DNA from: Fortiea contorta PCC 7126 | GTDB lineage: Bacteria > Cyanobacteriota > Cyanobacteriia > Cyanobacteriales > Nostocaceae | Assembly (NCBI RefSeq): GCF_000332295.1 | Contig: NZ_KB235930.1 | Coordinates: forward strand, 811,895 to 875,894 | DNA: 64,000 nucleotides | Direction of reading: 5' to 3' | Shown: positions 27,400 through 36,518 of the stretch, one piece after another | How positions within the stretch are numbered: the stretch's first letter is position 1 | Layout: the number at the start of each line of letters is the position of its first letter | Made by a program: the position numbers and the translations under genes | Notes under the pieces: model-generated | Told to the model about the DNA's origin: nothing | Databases searched by the model: none | What the model saw: the letters and a program-made list of their open reading frames with translations, nothing else

Positions 27400-28221
27400 A
27401 TGACTTCTACACTTGAGGATTTAGTGTTAGTTGCTGGTGCAACTGGTGGAGTAGGACAGCTAGTGGTAGGAAAGCTTTTAGAAAAAGGCTTTCCGGTGCG
27501 GATTCTCACACGCAATGTGGCGAAAGCTACCAATATGTTTAATGACAAAGTGGAAGTTGCTGTAGGCGACATCCGTAATGCAAATACGCTTCCAGCCGCG
27601 ATGGCGAATGTGGCGTATATAATTTGTTGCACTGGGACTACTGCTTTTCCTTCCCAACGCTGGGAGTTTGACCCACAACCTAGCTGGATTGAATGGATAC
27701 AGTTGTTTGCTGACTCCAAATATAGTAATAGTAGGGCAAAAAATAGTCCCGCCAAAGTTGACGCCCAAGGTGTCAGCAACTTGGTAGCAGCTGCGCCTCA
27801 AAGTTTGAAGCGGTTTGTTTTTATCTCATCTTGCGGAATTCTGCGTCAGGACAAATTTCCTTGGAGTGTTCTGAATGCTTATGGCGTACTGGATGCTAAA
27901 CAACAAGGTGAGCAAGCTATCATCAGTTCGGGATTACCCTACACTATTATCCGTCCCGGACGCTTGATTGACGGCCCTTACACTTCATATGACCTCAATA
28001 CTCTACTCAAAGCTACAACTGGGGGTAAGTTTGGTGTGGTGTTGGGAACAGGGGATACACTCCAAGGCGATACTAGCCGCATTGATGTAGCGACGGCGGC
28101 TGTAGAGTCTCTTTCTCACCCAGCAAGCGCAGAGCAAATTTTTGAAATTATCAATCAAGGTATAAGACCATCCGTGATTGATTGGAACAGTCTGTTCTCT
28201 GAGCTGGGTTCCTCTCAATAA
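27400..28221 (+). CDS. Atypical SDR (NAD(P)-binding) family protein
   Basis: The 273-residue protein has the nucleotide loop VLVAGATGGVGQLVVGKLLE and VAVGDIRNANTLPAAM, a pattern of the atypical short-chain dehydrogenases (NmrA/Ycf39 relatives). Later parts are RFVFISSCGILRQDKFPWSV, LPYTIIRPGRLIDGPYTSYD and EIINQG. The classical YxxxK triad is not clear, since AYGVLDAKQQGE has Tyr but a non-standard spacing. Plant and cyanobacterial relatives help photosystem II or chlorophyll assembly, so a chaperone-like NADP-binding role is possible. No clear terminator follows. Confidence 0.85.
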   Translation: MTSTLEDLVLVAGATGGVGQLVVGKLLEKGFPVRILTRNVAKATNMFNDKVEVAVGDIRNANTLPAAMANVAYIICCTGTTAFPSQRWEFDPQPSWIEWIQLFADSKYSNSRAKNSPAKVDAQGVSNLVAAAPQSLKRFVFISSCGILRQDKFPWSVLNAYGVLDAKQQGEQAIISSGLPYTIIRPGRLIDGPYTSYDLNTLLKATTGGKFGVVLGTGDTLQGDTSRIDVATAAVESLSHPASAEQIFEIINQGIRPSVIDWNSLFSELGSSQ

Positions 28222-28242
28222 GAGAAATTTTCAACTCCAAAC

Positions 28243-28268
28243 AAAAACCCCTGGTTTGTGCCAGGGGT
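28243..28268 (-). terminator. Minus-strand terminator at the left edge of the small RNA array
   Basis: ACCCCTGG (28247-28254) pairs with CCAGGGGT (28261-28268); on the minus strand a T5 run follows. The unit reading into it (28269-28490) is not clearly homologous to the five repeats to its right. Confidence 0.8.
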
Positions 28269-28492
28269 ATTCATCTTTATTCCCACATACGAGAATCGCA
28301 CTTGTGAAGGCGTATGTAATCCGATCATATGCAATTAGTGCATAACTTTGATGGAAATTATGCAATTGAAGCGGAAAATTACCCGGATTAAGGCCAAGAC
28401 GCTGCACTTGAATAATTGGCTGTACTGGAAATTCTGCTGTCAAGTCATGTATTTTTTCTTTTCTTAAATCCTTCGTCGTGCAAGTATTCATT

Positions 28493-28584
28493 AAAAAAAG
28501 GTTTGGTTTACGACCAAACCTCAATCATTGCTGTGCTTAACAACGTACAAGATTAATTTATCTCCACTTATATGACAAATCATC
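28493..28584 (-). ncRNA. Small RNA unit 1 of a five-unit tandem array
   Basis: The minus strand has the box GGGAAGATG (ending at 28581), then after 82 nt the terminator AGGTTTGGT-N5-ACCAAACCT (28521-28499) and a T7 run. Upstream the sequence CTATCTGTACACAACC aligns with the other units and is the likely promoter. A TAAATTA stretch lies in the middle, as in the other units. No open frame with a ribosome site is present. Expected RNA length is about 90 nt. Confidence 0.6.
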
Positions 28585-28658
28585 TTCCCAGAGGTTGTGT
28601 ACAGATAGTCCAGAAATTGTTAGAAATTTTTTGATTAAAAGACTACCTAGCACAAAAA

Positions 28659-28771
28659 GGCTGAAGTATGAAGTATGAAGTATAAAGTATCAAACCAATA
28701 AACTTGTATATTCAGCCTTTCATAGATTTGCAACGGTTGCTTTATTTACGCCGTGGCGTACTAGTTTGAAA
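28659..28771. repeat. Interspersed repeat with heptamers, copy 1
   Basis: AGGCTGAAGTATGAAGTATG starts the element, followed by a spacer and then TTCATAGATTTGCAACGGTT and GCTTTATTTACGCCGTGGCG with TACTAG. The same element, with few changes, lies at 40684-40805. It sits between small RNA units 1 and 2. Confidence 0.75.
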
Positions 28772-28804
28772 ACTAGCACTATGACAATGTGCAAATTCTT
28801 ATAT

Positions 28805-28892
28805 AAAAGGCTTGGACTTTAACCAAGCCTCCAGATATACCAGGTGTTTACCATATATAAATAATTTAGAATTTTTCTGTTTATTAGTCATC
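28805..28892 (-). ncRNA. Small RNA unit 2 of the tandem array
   Basis: On the minus strand TTTGTATACACCTAATAGAA and the AGAAAGATG box at 28897-28889 precede a terminator AGGCTTGG-N7-CCAAGCCT (28830-28808) with T4, 81 nt from the box. Its body TCTAAATTATTTATATATGG and the next GGTATATCTGGAGGCTTGG are nearly identical to unit 4. Confidence 0.6.
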
Positions 28893-29062
28893 TTTCTATT
28901 AGGTGTATACAAATATCCTTAAAGCTGATATTAAAGTAACTGTTTCACAAAAGTTTCATGAATCAACATTTTTGCTGGTTAAAGTAGAGCAAATGTGACG
29001 GCTAATAAGTAATTTTTATAATTTTTTGAACCAAAGACCAAATATTATATTTTTTAAAAAAT

Positions 29063-29149
29063 AAAACCCTAGGTTTTACCCTAGGGTGTATATATGTTTC
29101 TCAGGCATTTATACATCGCATATTAAAGGTAGAAAAAAATTCTTTCCCC
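29063..29149 (-). ncRNA. Small RNA unit 3 of the tandem array
   Basis: The minus strand has ATACGATAGATAGGGG, aligned with the box of the other units, then the terminator ACCCTAGG-N6-CCTAGGGT (29087-29066) and T4, 83 nt away. The body is the most divergent of the five (CTTTAATATG replaces TAAATTA). Confidence 0.5.
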
Positions 29150-29214
29150 TATCTATCGTATGATATAAATATTGGGAATCTATGGTAAGGCTTTTTAGGC
29201 AGGAATAAAATATG

Positions 29215-29303
29215 AAAAAGGCTTGGTGGTTAGCCAAGCCTACAGATATACCAAGTGTTTACCATATCTAGATAATTTAGATTTAGTATTACTATAGTGC
29301 ATC
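29215..29303 (-). ncRNA. Small RNA unit 4 of the tandem array
   Basis: ATACCATAGATAGATG forms the box (to 29300). The terminator AGGCTTGG-N7-CCAAGCCT (29241-29219) with T5 lies 81 nt on. The body TCTAAATTATCTAGATATGG matches unit 2 closely; upstream CTATCAGCTTTC also aligns with unit 2. Confidence 0.6.
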
Positions 29304-29474
29304 TATCTATGGTATGTGGTCAAATAGAATGAAAGCTGATAGTTGAGATAAGCAGCGTAGCTGTATGGGTTTTTCATGGCTTGCATCAGTTGAAAACTTT
29401 GTCGAGATACAAAATTGATGAGTGCTGACTATTCAACTAGAGAAAAGCTTGGTTTTTAGTTAGATGGTAATAAC

Positions 29475-29565
29475 AAAAGAGGTTTAGCTAAATGCTAAAC
29501 CTCCATAGAAAGCAGTTATTCGACACACCAAAACTAATTTAAACTTAGCGTTAATGTAGGCCATC
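29475..29565 (-). ncRNA. Small RNA unit 5 of the tandem array
   Basis: The minus strand has ACACATCCTATGGGAAGATG, then the terminator GAGGTTTAGC-N5-GCTAAACCTC (29503-29479) with T4, 83 nt from the box. TTTAAATTAG lies in the middle. Upstream CTATCAGATTAAGGAAAA aligns with units 2 and 4, showing that the promoter region is conserved with the RNA body. Confidence 0.6.
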
Positions 29566-29953
29566 TTCCCATAGGATGTGTCCAATTTTTCCTTAATCTG
29601 ATAGCGACTAATGTTTTCAATTTTTGAGGATAGATGCAGAGTGAAAGTTGAAACTTTCCACCTGCAAAAAAGTTAAAATTCATACTTTGTTTTTCTATTT
29701 TTGCATAAAGTAATGTCTAAATATCCTCCTTTTTGAGGATTTGTCAGTGTTATGTGTGTAAAAAAATAATTTAAACACTAATCTTTTGGTTGAAAAAAAT
29801 CCCAGATGGCGATACATGTAATATTTGTAACAATCTATCAAGGATTTTCAACGTATAGATTTCATCTCTATTTCATTTTTGTGTGTCAAGATGAAGAAAT
29901 CAATAGTAGATTTTCATTTAAAAGATCAACTTATTTAGGGAGTTAATAGCAAG
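29566..29953. other. AT-rich spacer right of the small RNA array
   Basis: No gene is visible. GAAAGTT-GA-AACTTTC at 29643-29658 is a perfect short palindrome. The AGGGAG at 29937-29942 is a remnant ribosome site for the pseudogene that follows. Confidence 0.45.
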
Positions 29954-30272
29954 ATAAAACGTTGTTTAACTGGAATTTTTGTAGCGACTAACCTGTTGTT
30001 AGCTGCTGGTTGCTCTACGGTAATAAAATCTGGTGATGCACATTAAAGATTTACAACCCTATCTTGGTGAAAAAGGTCATTTAGTAATTATCAAGAATTC
30101 ACAGAAGTTGACTAAATCTGATTACATTCATGCTCATGCTTTGAAAAATAGCCCTACTGGTGAAATTGATTTTGCCACAAGTTTTCCTCAACCGGGAAAA
30201 TATAAGCTATGGTTGCAGTTTAATCGCAATGGTAAAATTAATACGGCTGATTTTTGGGTCAATGTATTATAA
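29954..30272 (+). pseudogene. Broken lipoprotein gene (lost start codon, frameshift)
   Basis: Frame 1 (29954-30043) encodes a lipoprotein signal, KRCLTGIFVATNLLLAAGCS, with lipobox LAAGC, then STVIKSGDAH and a stop. Frame 2 (from 30033) continues the sense: HIKDLQPYLGEKGHLVIIKN through FNRNGKINTADFWVNVL. CACATT where CATATT is expected suggests a 2-nt deletion near 30042. The expected start reads ATA at 29954 instead of ATG, 11 nt after AGGGAG. Repaired, it would be a lipoprotein of about 105 residues with a small beta-sandwich, seen in cyanobacterial periplasmic proteins linked to metals. The two lesions mark it as decayed. Confidence 0.7.
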
Positions 30273-30288
30273 ATTATCCCAGAAGTTC

Positions 30289-31806
30289 CTATTTTTTAAA
30301 GTGTCTGATATTATATTTATCTTGGTATTTAGTTATGTAATCTACATTTCGCTGTTCTAATTTAGATAGCAATTTTGAGGAAAATTCTTTGGGCGAATAT
30401 AGAGGCCGATACCAAGATTGTTTATTAAAATAATCTTGTAAACCTGGAGTTTCAAACTTGCGGCCGTAACGAGCAAAAATTGCATTTCGCATAATATCTA
30501 ATTGCAGTCCATCTTTACCATCCAAATCTGCATCGGTGACTGGTCTTGCGGAGAGCCAAGAATAATCAGAAGATGTAGACAGAGATTGATTATTTGCTGC
30601 TGGCGTAGATTCGGGAGTAGCGACGGCTTGGGTAATCGTTTTTTGAATTTGAGTTGCGGAATTAACTGGTATTTTATTGATTTGAGGTGTAATATTTGAT
30701 GGCGTTTCTCCAGAGGACGAAACAGCAGGAGTTTCTTTAACTGGGGGGATTTCTACTGTAGATGGGAAAGGTTTTAATAAGACTTGGCTGATAATTACAG
30801 ATGCACTGATTAATCCCCCTACAATCAAACTGCCGAGAATAATACTATTAGAACTATTTTTAGGATTACTTTTAAAATTAGTTTGATTGCTTCCATGGGG
30901 AGCAACAGCAACAGTTGCGGGGGTCGGTAGTGGTGAGACTACTGTCGGTTGAGTAAAATCTAGTTGTGTGGGTGGAATTGTATTTGTGATGTTTTTTAAA
31001 CTATCTAGCATGGCTTTAGCTGTGGGGTAGCGATCGCGCGGATGATAGGCGATCGCCCGATCAATTACCTCTGCCATGTTACAATTGACATTGCCCGCAT
31101 AATGGCGCCACATAATCTCGGCGGTGTGTGGGTCTGTATCCAGGTGTTGCGGTTGTCTACCAGTTAGCAAATAAATCGCCGTTAAACCTAAACTATATAA
31201 ATCACTAGAATATACTGGTCTGCCTGCAGCTTGTTCACTGGCCATATATCCTGGAGTACCGATGACAATTGAACTGGTGGGATTACCTTGGGAATTTATC
31301 ACTGTTCCCATAGATTCCCGCACTGCACCAAAATCAATTAGTACGGGTTTTTGATCGCGATGCCGCAAAATAATATTATCAGGCTTGATATCGCGGTGAA
31401 CTATGCGCTGGGAGTGGATATATTCTAGAACTGGTAATAGATTAATTAAGATTTCTCTGACTGCACTTTCACTCAATAACCCTTGCTGCTGGACTTTTGC
31501 GGTTAACGTCTCACCTTCAATCCACTCCTGCACTACATAAAATTGACCTTCTGACTGAAAATAAGCATATAGTGACGGAATTTGGTTAGTTGCGCCGCCT
31601 AAATCTTCTAACAAGGCTGCTTCTCGCTGAAACCGTTCCTGTACTAGTTGGTAAATTTGGGGGTTGTTTTGAATCGGTTTAAGTTGTTTAATTACACAGC
31701 GTCGATTAGAAGGCATTTGGGTATCTTCCGCGAGGAAAGTTTCCCCAAATCCACCACTACCCAAAGTCTGAATCACTCGATAGCGATTGTTTAGCAGATT
31801 TTCCAT
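30289..31806 (-). CDS. Ser/Thr protein kinase with a YARHG domain
   Basis: The 505-residue protein has an N-terminal Hanks-type kinase: ATP loop LGSGGFGETFLAED, Lys40 in VIKQLKP, catalytic loop HRDIKPDNIIL (Asp139), IDFGAV (Asp158) and the activation segment GTPGYMASEQ. A linker precedes one membrane helix (SIILGSLIVGGLISASVIIS, about residues 323-342). The outside or periplasmic end carries a YARHG domain: IMRNAIFARYGRKFETPGLQ with DYFNKQSWYRPL. The layout is a receptor-like kinase; YARHG domains are often on cell-surface proteins. The target and ligand are unknown. It is next to the dynamin genes but in a separate unit. Confidence 0.92.
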   Translation of the reverse strand: MENLLNNRYRVIQTLGSGGFGETFLAEDTQMPSNRRCVIKQLKPIQNNPQIYQLVQERFQREAALLEDLGGATNQIPSLYAYFQSEGQFYVVQEWIEGETLTAKVQQQGLLSESAVREILINLLPVLEYIHSQRIVHRDIKPDNIILRHRDQKPVLIDFGAVRESMGTVINSQGNPTSSIVIGTPGYMASEQAAGRPVYSSDLYSLGLTAIYLLTGRQPQHLDTDPHTAEIMWRHYAGNVNCNMAEVIDRAIAYHPRDRYPTAKAMLDSLKNITNTIPPTQLDFTQPTVVSPLPTPATVAVAPHGSNQTNFKSNPKNSSNSIILGSLIVGGLISASVIISQVLLKPFPSTVEIPPVKETPAVSSSGETPSNITPQINKIPVNSATQIQKTITQAVATPESTPAANNQSLSTSSDYSWLSARPVTDADLDGKDGLQLDIMRNAIFARYGRKFETPGLQDYFNKQSWYRPLYSPKEFSSKLLSKLEQRNVDYITKYQDKYNIRHFKK

Positions 31807-31886
31807 AAGTTGTCATCAGTCAGGACAAGGTTTTTGTATAGTTTATAGCATTTACCTTTCATAATTCATACTTCAGACTTCAGACT

Positions 31887-34046
31887 TCAGACTTCATCCT
31901 TTTTAGTAGATAATATCCTATAAGCTTCATTAATTAACCGCATTTTCTCTTGCGCTTGTTGTTGCATTTGTGGTTGATTAATAAATAAATCTGGATGCCA
32001 TTTTTTTACTAAAATTTTATAAGCCTGTTTCACTTCTGCAAAGGAAACTCCTGGTTGTAAACCCAAAATACTATAAGCGTGAGCAATTTTATCTTTATCT
32101 ACTATTGTTTTTAGTGGGTTTTGTGCTTGGTTATTTGGCGGAGTTTGCTGCTGTGTACTAGCACCAGGAGAGTGCATTTGGGCTTTCATTTGTGCTATTT
32201 CTTCATCTAGTTCCCAGTTGCGGAATTTTGCTGTTAATTCTTCTGGCTTGAGCGGTGGAGATGATGAGGAAGGGTTGTTTGCTGCTGTTGATTTATCTCT
32301 AGAGTTTTGTTCTTTTGGTGGTGAAGTTTTTGTCTGGGAATACGTGTATTTTTGTGTGACTTGCTCAGGGGGATAATTTGCTGGTATTTTCGCTTTTTCC
32401 AATTCGCGCAATAACTGGTTAAAACTATTTTGTAATTGTTGTAAATTTTCTCGGCGCTGGGTAATTTCTAATGGCTCTTGGCTAATTTCAAAGTGAATTA
32501 CTTTTTCTGCTTTCTCTACATATTCATTTAATATTGATAAACCTTGGTTGCTGAAACTAGTAAAATACTCTTTTGTGGCGGTGATACAAATTTTAGCAAC
32601 TTGTTGATCATATGATTCTTGATTTATTTTTTCTTCGGAATTTTGGAGATTTTTGTTTAATAAATAGGAAATACTCCCCACGACAGCGGCGCCTACAGGG
32701 CCAGCCAATAACCAACCAATTCCTCCACCCATAGCGATAGCACCGGGTTCGCTTAAATCATGAATATTACTTAGTTTTGGAGGAAGAGTGATTTGCGGTG
32801 CTTGAGGTAAAGGAATTAATAAATCTTCAGGGCGTTCTCCTTGAAAAAAATCATAAGCTTGATACAACCATTTGACTACGGCTAGTTGTAATTGCATCAA
32901 GTCTTTTTTAAAAACATCTGTTTGCCAAGTTTTAAAATTATTCTCCGCTAGTGCTACTGTAGCTTCAGGTTGATATTTGTTGAGAAGATTGGGTAAGGCT
33001 AACCAATCGCGTAACTCAGAAACACTAGAAGTGAAGCCTGTTTGAATTAAGTTTTGAGCTTTTTGTTTAATTTCTATTTTAGCTTTTTGTTTATGATTAA
33101 AAGCTTGAATTTCATTAAGAATTGGGTCGATTTTAGCTTTTAATAATAGTTGGATTTGAGAAGCGATCGCCTGCACTCTCGGCAGCCTCACATCTTGGCG
33201 ATTTTGTTGTAAAATAGTCACAATATTCTGCAAAGCAGCTTCAAAAGCCACTAATCCGCTACTAGTAGCAGCCGCAACGTCACCTTTTAACCTCGCTCTT
33301 AAAGCAGGTAAAGCATCAACTCGATATAAATTGCTAAAACCTGTAGGTAATTCGGCGCGAAAACTTTCAGCTACAAACCGCAGGCGATTTTGCACTTGTA
33401 ATTGGTCGTGTGGTTCTAATAAATTGATAAAATTAGCCACAAAGATAACTGTTGTAATTCCCCGGTCTAATAGCCAATCTCGCAGGTTTTCTCGCTCACC
33501 CAAAGTCATTAATTTGCGCGCATCCAGTAATTGGATAACTATATCGGCTCCTAATAATTGTTCTTTGACTAAATTGTCTTGGGCTTCTCGGTCATTAGTA
33601 CCGGGTAAATCGACAAATTCCACACCTGTTGCTAACAAAGGATGGGGACAAAAAATTTCTACAGACGCCACATCTTTTCGCATCTGTCTATCACCATCAA
33701 GCACCGCAAATTGTTGTAAAATTTCTGTACCACTGCGATATATTTCTGTACCATCTATGAATATGATGCGAGTGTGTACATCGGCGCCATACTTAATAGT
33801 AATCGCCGCACCTGTGGTGGGAATTAAATCAATGGGTAAGGTACGATTACCCAGTATGGCATTCAACAGCGTTGATTTACCATGATTAAAAGGCCCAAAT
33901 ACTGCAATCCGTAAGTTAGGATTAGTCAGATGATGGAAAATAGCAATGATATCTTGATGCAGTTGGGACGTGTGATCTAAATTGAGTAAATTACAAGCTG
34001 ATTTGAATGCACTGATTAAATCTTGATAATTTTCATATTGTCGCAT
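31887..34046 (-). CDS. Dynamin-like GTPase fused to a C-terminal J domain
   Basis: The 719-residue protein has GTPase motifs: G1 GPFNHGKSTLLNA (residues 51-58 core), G2 Thr in IPTTGAA, G3 DLPGTND, and a weak G4 in FVANFINLLEP. A middle helical bundle contains a glycine-rich hydrophobic stretch (GGGIGWLLAGPVGAAVVGS, paddle-like). A linker rich in Ser, Pro and Gln leads to a J domain of about 70 residues at the end: AHAYSILGLQPGVSFAEVKQ and KWHPDLF (HPD). So a membrane-remodelling GTPase is joined to an Hsp70 co-chaperone module. In N. punctiforme a second dynamin-like gene sits next to the one with the known structure; this is its likely counterpart. A heptamer repeat overlaps its 3' end. Confidence 0.88.
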   Translation of the reverse strand: MRQYENYQDLISAFKSACNLLNLDHTSQLHQDIIAIFHHLTNPNLRIAVFGPFNHGKSTLLNAILGNRTLPIDLIPTTGAAITIKYGADVHTRIIFIDGTEIYRSGTEILQQFAVLDGDRQMRKDVASVEIFCPHPLLATGVEFVDLPGTNDREAQDNLVKEQLLGADIVIQLLDARKLMTLGERENLRDWLLDRGITTVIFVANFINLLEPHDQLQVQNRLRFVAESFRAELPTGFSNLYRVDALPALRARLKGDVAAATSSGLVAFEAALQNIVTILQQNRQDVRLPRVQAIASQIQLLLKAKIDPILNEIQAFNHKQKAKIEIKQKAQNLIQTGFTSSVSELRDWLALPNLLNKYQPEATVALAENNFKTWQTDVFKKDLMQLQLAVVKWLYQAYDFFQGERPEDLLIPLPQAPQITLPPKLSNIHDLSEPGAIAMGGGIGWLLAGPVGAAVVGSISYLLNKNLQNSEEKINQESYDQQVAKICITATKEYFTSFSNQGLSILNEYVEKAEKVIHFEISQEPLEITQRRENLQQLQNSFNQLLRELEKAKIPANYPPEQVTQKYTYSQTKTSPPKEQNSRDKSTAANNPSSSSPPLKPEELTAKFRNWELDEEIAQMKAQMHSPGASTQQQTPPNNQAQNPLKTIVDKDKIAHAYSILGLQPGVSFAEVKQAYKILVKKWHPDLFINQPQMQQQAQEKMRLINEAYRILSTKKDEV

Positions 34047-34143
34047 ATTTCCTGTTTCCCAAATTCGACTTGGGAATGTAGATGATTCAGGCTAATTTTT
34101 ATATTATTTGTTGTTCCCAGGGAGAAACTGGGAACGGGAAATA

Positions 34144-36228
34144 TCAGCTATATTCAGCTAACAAATTGCTATAAGCTGCTTCAATTTTTTGCAAGTTATA
34201 AATCACATCTTCTTGCAAAGTTTTAAATCGTTGTAATTCACTCTCACGATTAATTAATCGTGTTTCTTTTTGCTGGAGAAGATTATCTAATTCAGACTTG
34301 CGAGATGTAATATCATCGTTGATGCGTTTACTTACCTCTCTCTCATAAACATCAAAACATTCTTTGACTGCATCATAAACTATCTGGGATTGCTCATGGG
34401 CTACTTGTGGTAGATGTTTGACAAGTTCTTTTTTAGCGGTTTTAACTAACTCCTGACGCGCTTGGTCTGCTTGTAAGAAACCGACTCCTAAACCTAATAA
34501 TGCAAATCCGATAGGTCCGAGAAAAACACCTGTAACTGCAGTAATTATCCCACCAATACCGATGACAGTGAAGTAATTTAATAAAATATTTTTCCAATCA
34601 AAACCCGCGCCGGCTAGTGCGACACCAGCTAAATTTCCTCTGGATAAAGATAATAATCCCATTGCCCATTTTGCCCATCCAGGTGAGTTATCATCTCCAC
34701 TGGTAGTGGTAGGATTAACTTGGACTTTTTTTCCGGTTAATTTTTCGGTAATTTGGTCTGTGACTTGACTATAAGATGCACCATATTGTGCAGCACTGTG
34801 AGAAAGTTCTTTAAAAGCTGTGTTGATATCTTTTTCAGCAGTTAAAGTCCAAGCAGAAAATTTATCGGTGATGTATTGTTCAAAAGCTTTTTGTAGTGCA
34901 ATATTGAATGCTTCTCGCTTACCGCTGCTGAGGAAATCCAGAATATTTAACTCTGGTTGATAGCGGAGAAAATCGGTTTCAAAGGTGTTACCTAAGTTTA
35001 AAATGTAGCTGCGAAATGATTCGGAAGTTGCTCTGGCTTGGGTGTCCCTGGTGGTGATAATTTCTTTTTGGAATTGATCGCGGATATGGGTAAGTTTTTG
35101 GAATTCAGGTTCTACAGAATCAATCCGTTTTTTCAATTCATTTACATCTTGATCCAGTAATGGTAGTCTTCTATTTATAGCTTCACGGGTATGATTGCAG
35201 GCTTGTCTCGCTAAGGTTCTGACTTGACGCAATTCGGCGATCGCTCTTTCTCTAGTTAAGAAAGTATTTAGCGCTCCCATAAACTCTGAAAACCCAGTTC
35301 CCTCTAAATTGGCTTGCGGGTTTTTCAGCCGTTTTCTGAGTGCTTGAATTGAGGATATTTCAAACACACGCTCATGATAAATATTCTGTCCATCTACGTG
35401 ACAATATTCAGCCAAATTTGCTTGAAAGACTTGTCTTAAGCGGTTTTCGGCTGCGTTTAATTCTTCGATATCTTCTGGATCTATTAATGACTCTCGCACC
35501 TGATCCCAAGCGTTAATTAAAAAGAAAACCGTCAATCCCCTACCTTTAATATAGTTTTCCAGATAACGACGCTCACCCAAAGTACAGGGTTGCGAAGCTC
35601 TCATCACAAACAGAATTGCGTGACAATTATTCACATAACCCAAAGATAATTCGTTCCGGGCTTCCGTATCATTCAATCCTGGACTATCAACAATTTCGAT
35701 TCCCTTTTCCAGCAGCGTCAAAGGATATTCCACAACTGCATAATCAACATCAGGAAATGCCGATTTTTTCTCTTGTTCTAATTTTTTTGCCTCGGCTGGA
35801 TCAATGGTATATTTATATTTAAAACTAGAAAAATCTAGCTGTTCTGGTTTTTTTCCATCATTAAAATGAATTGTTACCTGTTTTTCTGGGCCGTAGCGCA
35901 ACACTGTCAGCACTGCAGTACAGGGATTAACGTCACTTGGTAATAGATTTTCACCAATTAAAGCATTTAAAAATGTACTTTTTCCCCGTTTCATATCACC
36001 TAAAACTAAGAGGCGAAATACCCCTTGTTTGAGGTTTTTGCTAGCAGCAGTAATATCTTCAATATCGCGTTCTAAACTGAGTTTACCTGAAGAAGAATCA
36101 CCAGCTAATTCAGCTTGACTGATTTTTTCTGCTAGTTTGTTCAAGGATGCAGAGATATCTGCTCTTACTTGCGCTATCCGCTCTAAATCATTGATAAAAT
36201 TATCAGCTGCTAGTTCATGATTTATCAT
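34144..36228 (-). CDS. Bacterial dynamin-like protein (BDLP1 type)
   Basis: The 694-residue GTPase closely resembles from memory the Nostoc punctiforme bacterial dynamin-like protein, of 693 residues. G1 is LVLGDMKRGKSTFLNALIG (motif at 77-85), G2 lies in NPCTAVLTVLRYG, G3 is DSPGLND and G4 is NAWDQVRE. Helical neck and trunk segments follow. The membrane-inserting paddle near residues 565-610 is hydrophobic (IGIGGIITAVTGVFLGPIGF). Such proteins tubulate and probably fuse thylakoid or cytoplasmic membranes. It ends just before the J-domain fusion gene (98 nt), so the pair is likely co-expressed and may form hetero-oligomers. Confidence 0.93.
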   Translation of the reverse strand: MINHELAADNFINDLERIAQVRADISASLNKLAEKISQAELAGDSSSGKLSLERDIEDITAASKNLKQGVFRLLVLGDMKRGKSTFLNALIGENLLPSDVNPCTAVLTVLRYGPEKQVTIHFNDGKKPEQLDFSSFKYKYTIDPAEAKKLEQEKKSAFPDVDYAVVEYPLTLLEKGIEIVDSPGLNDTEARNELSLGYVNNCHAILFVMRASQPCTLGERRYLENYIKGRGLTVFFLINAWDQVRESLIDPEDIEELNAAENRLRQVFQANLAEYCHVDGQNIYHERVFEISSIQALRKRLKNPQANLEGTGFSEFMGALNTFLTRERAIAELRQVRTLARQACNHTREAINRRLPLLDQDVNELKKRIDSVEPEFQKLTHIRDQFQKEIITTRDTQARATSESFRSYILNLGNTFETDFLRYQPELNILDFLSSGKREAFNIALQKAFEQYITDKFSAWTLTAEKDINTAFKELSHSAAQYGASYSQVTDQITEKLTGKKVQVNPTTTSGDDNSPGWAKWAMGLLSLSRGNLAGVALAGAGFDWKNILLNYFTVIGIGGIITAVTGVFLGPIGFALLGLGVGFLQADQARQELVKTAKKELVKHLPQVAHEQSQIVYDAVKECFDVYEREVSKRINDDITSRKSELDNLLQQKETRLINRESELQRFKTLQEDVIYNLQKIEAAYSNLLAEYS

Positions 36229-36518
36229 AATTTTTGTTATTCGTTATTTGTGAGGGGTTTAATTACCTTTACATTTCGTAATATAGTTCGGTTGATTCTC
36301 GCCAAGTTATTTGTATGGGGTTATGGTGTAGACCTCATGTAGTGGGAAAGTGCTATGGTTGTAGTCTGATGGGTTTTTGACGTAGTATACTTTCGTGCTG
36401 TTCCAGTTGCGGATCGTAATCATTTTTAAATGCGATGACTAACGGTATTTAACAAATTAAATGTAGCTTATTTGACTTTAAAATCTTAATCTTCAGTATA
36501 TTTTCCGCTAAATTAACG

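Noticed and set aside
28231-28524. A 97-residue minus-strand frame in the small RNA region
   Set aside because: It reads through two terminator hairpins and has no ribosome binding site; no protein family resemblance.
28493-29565. Naming the array NsiR1
   Set aside because: The tandem layout recalls NsiR1, but hetF is not adjacent and I do not see its known promoter motif, so the identity is not supported.
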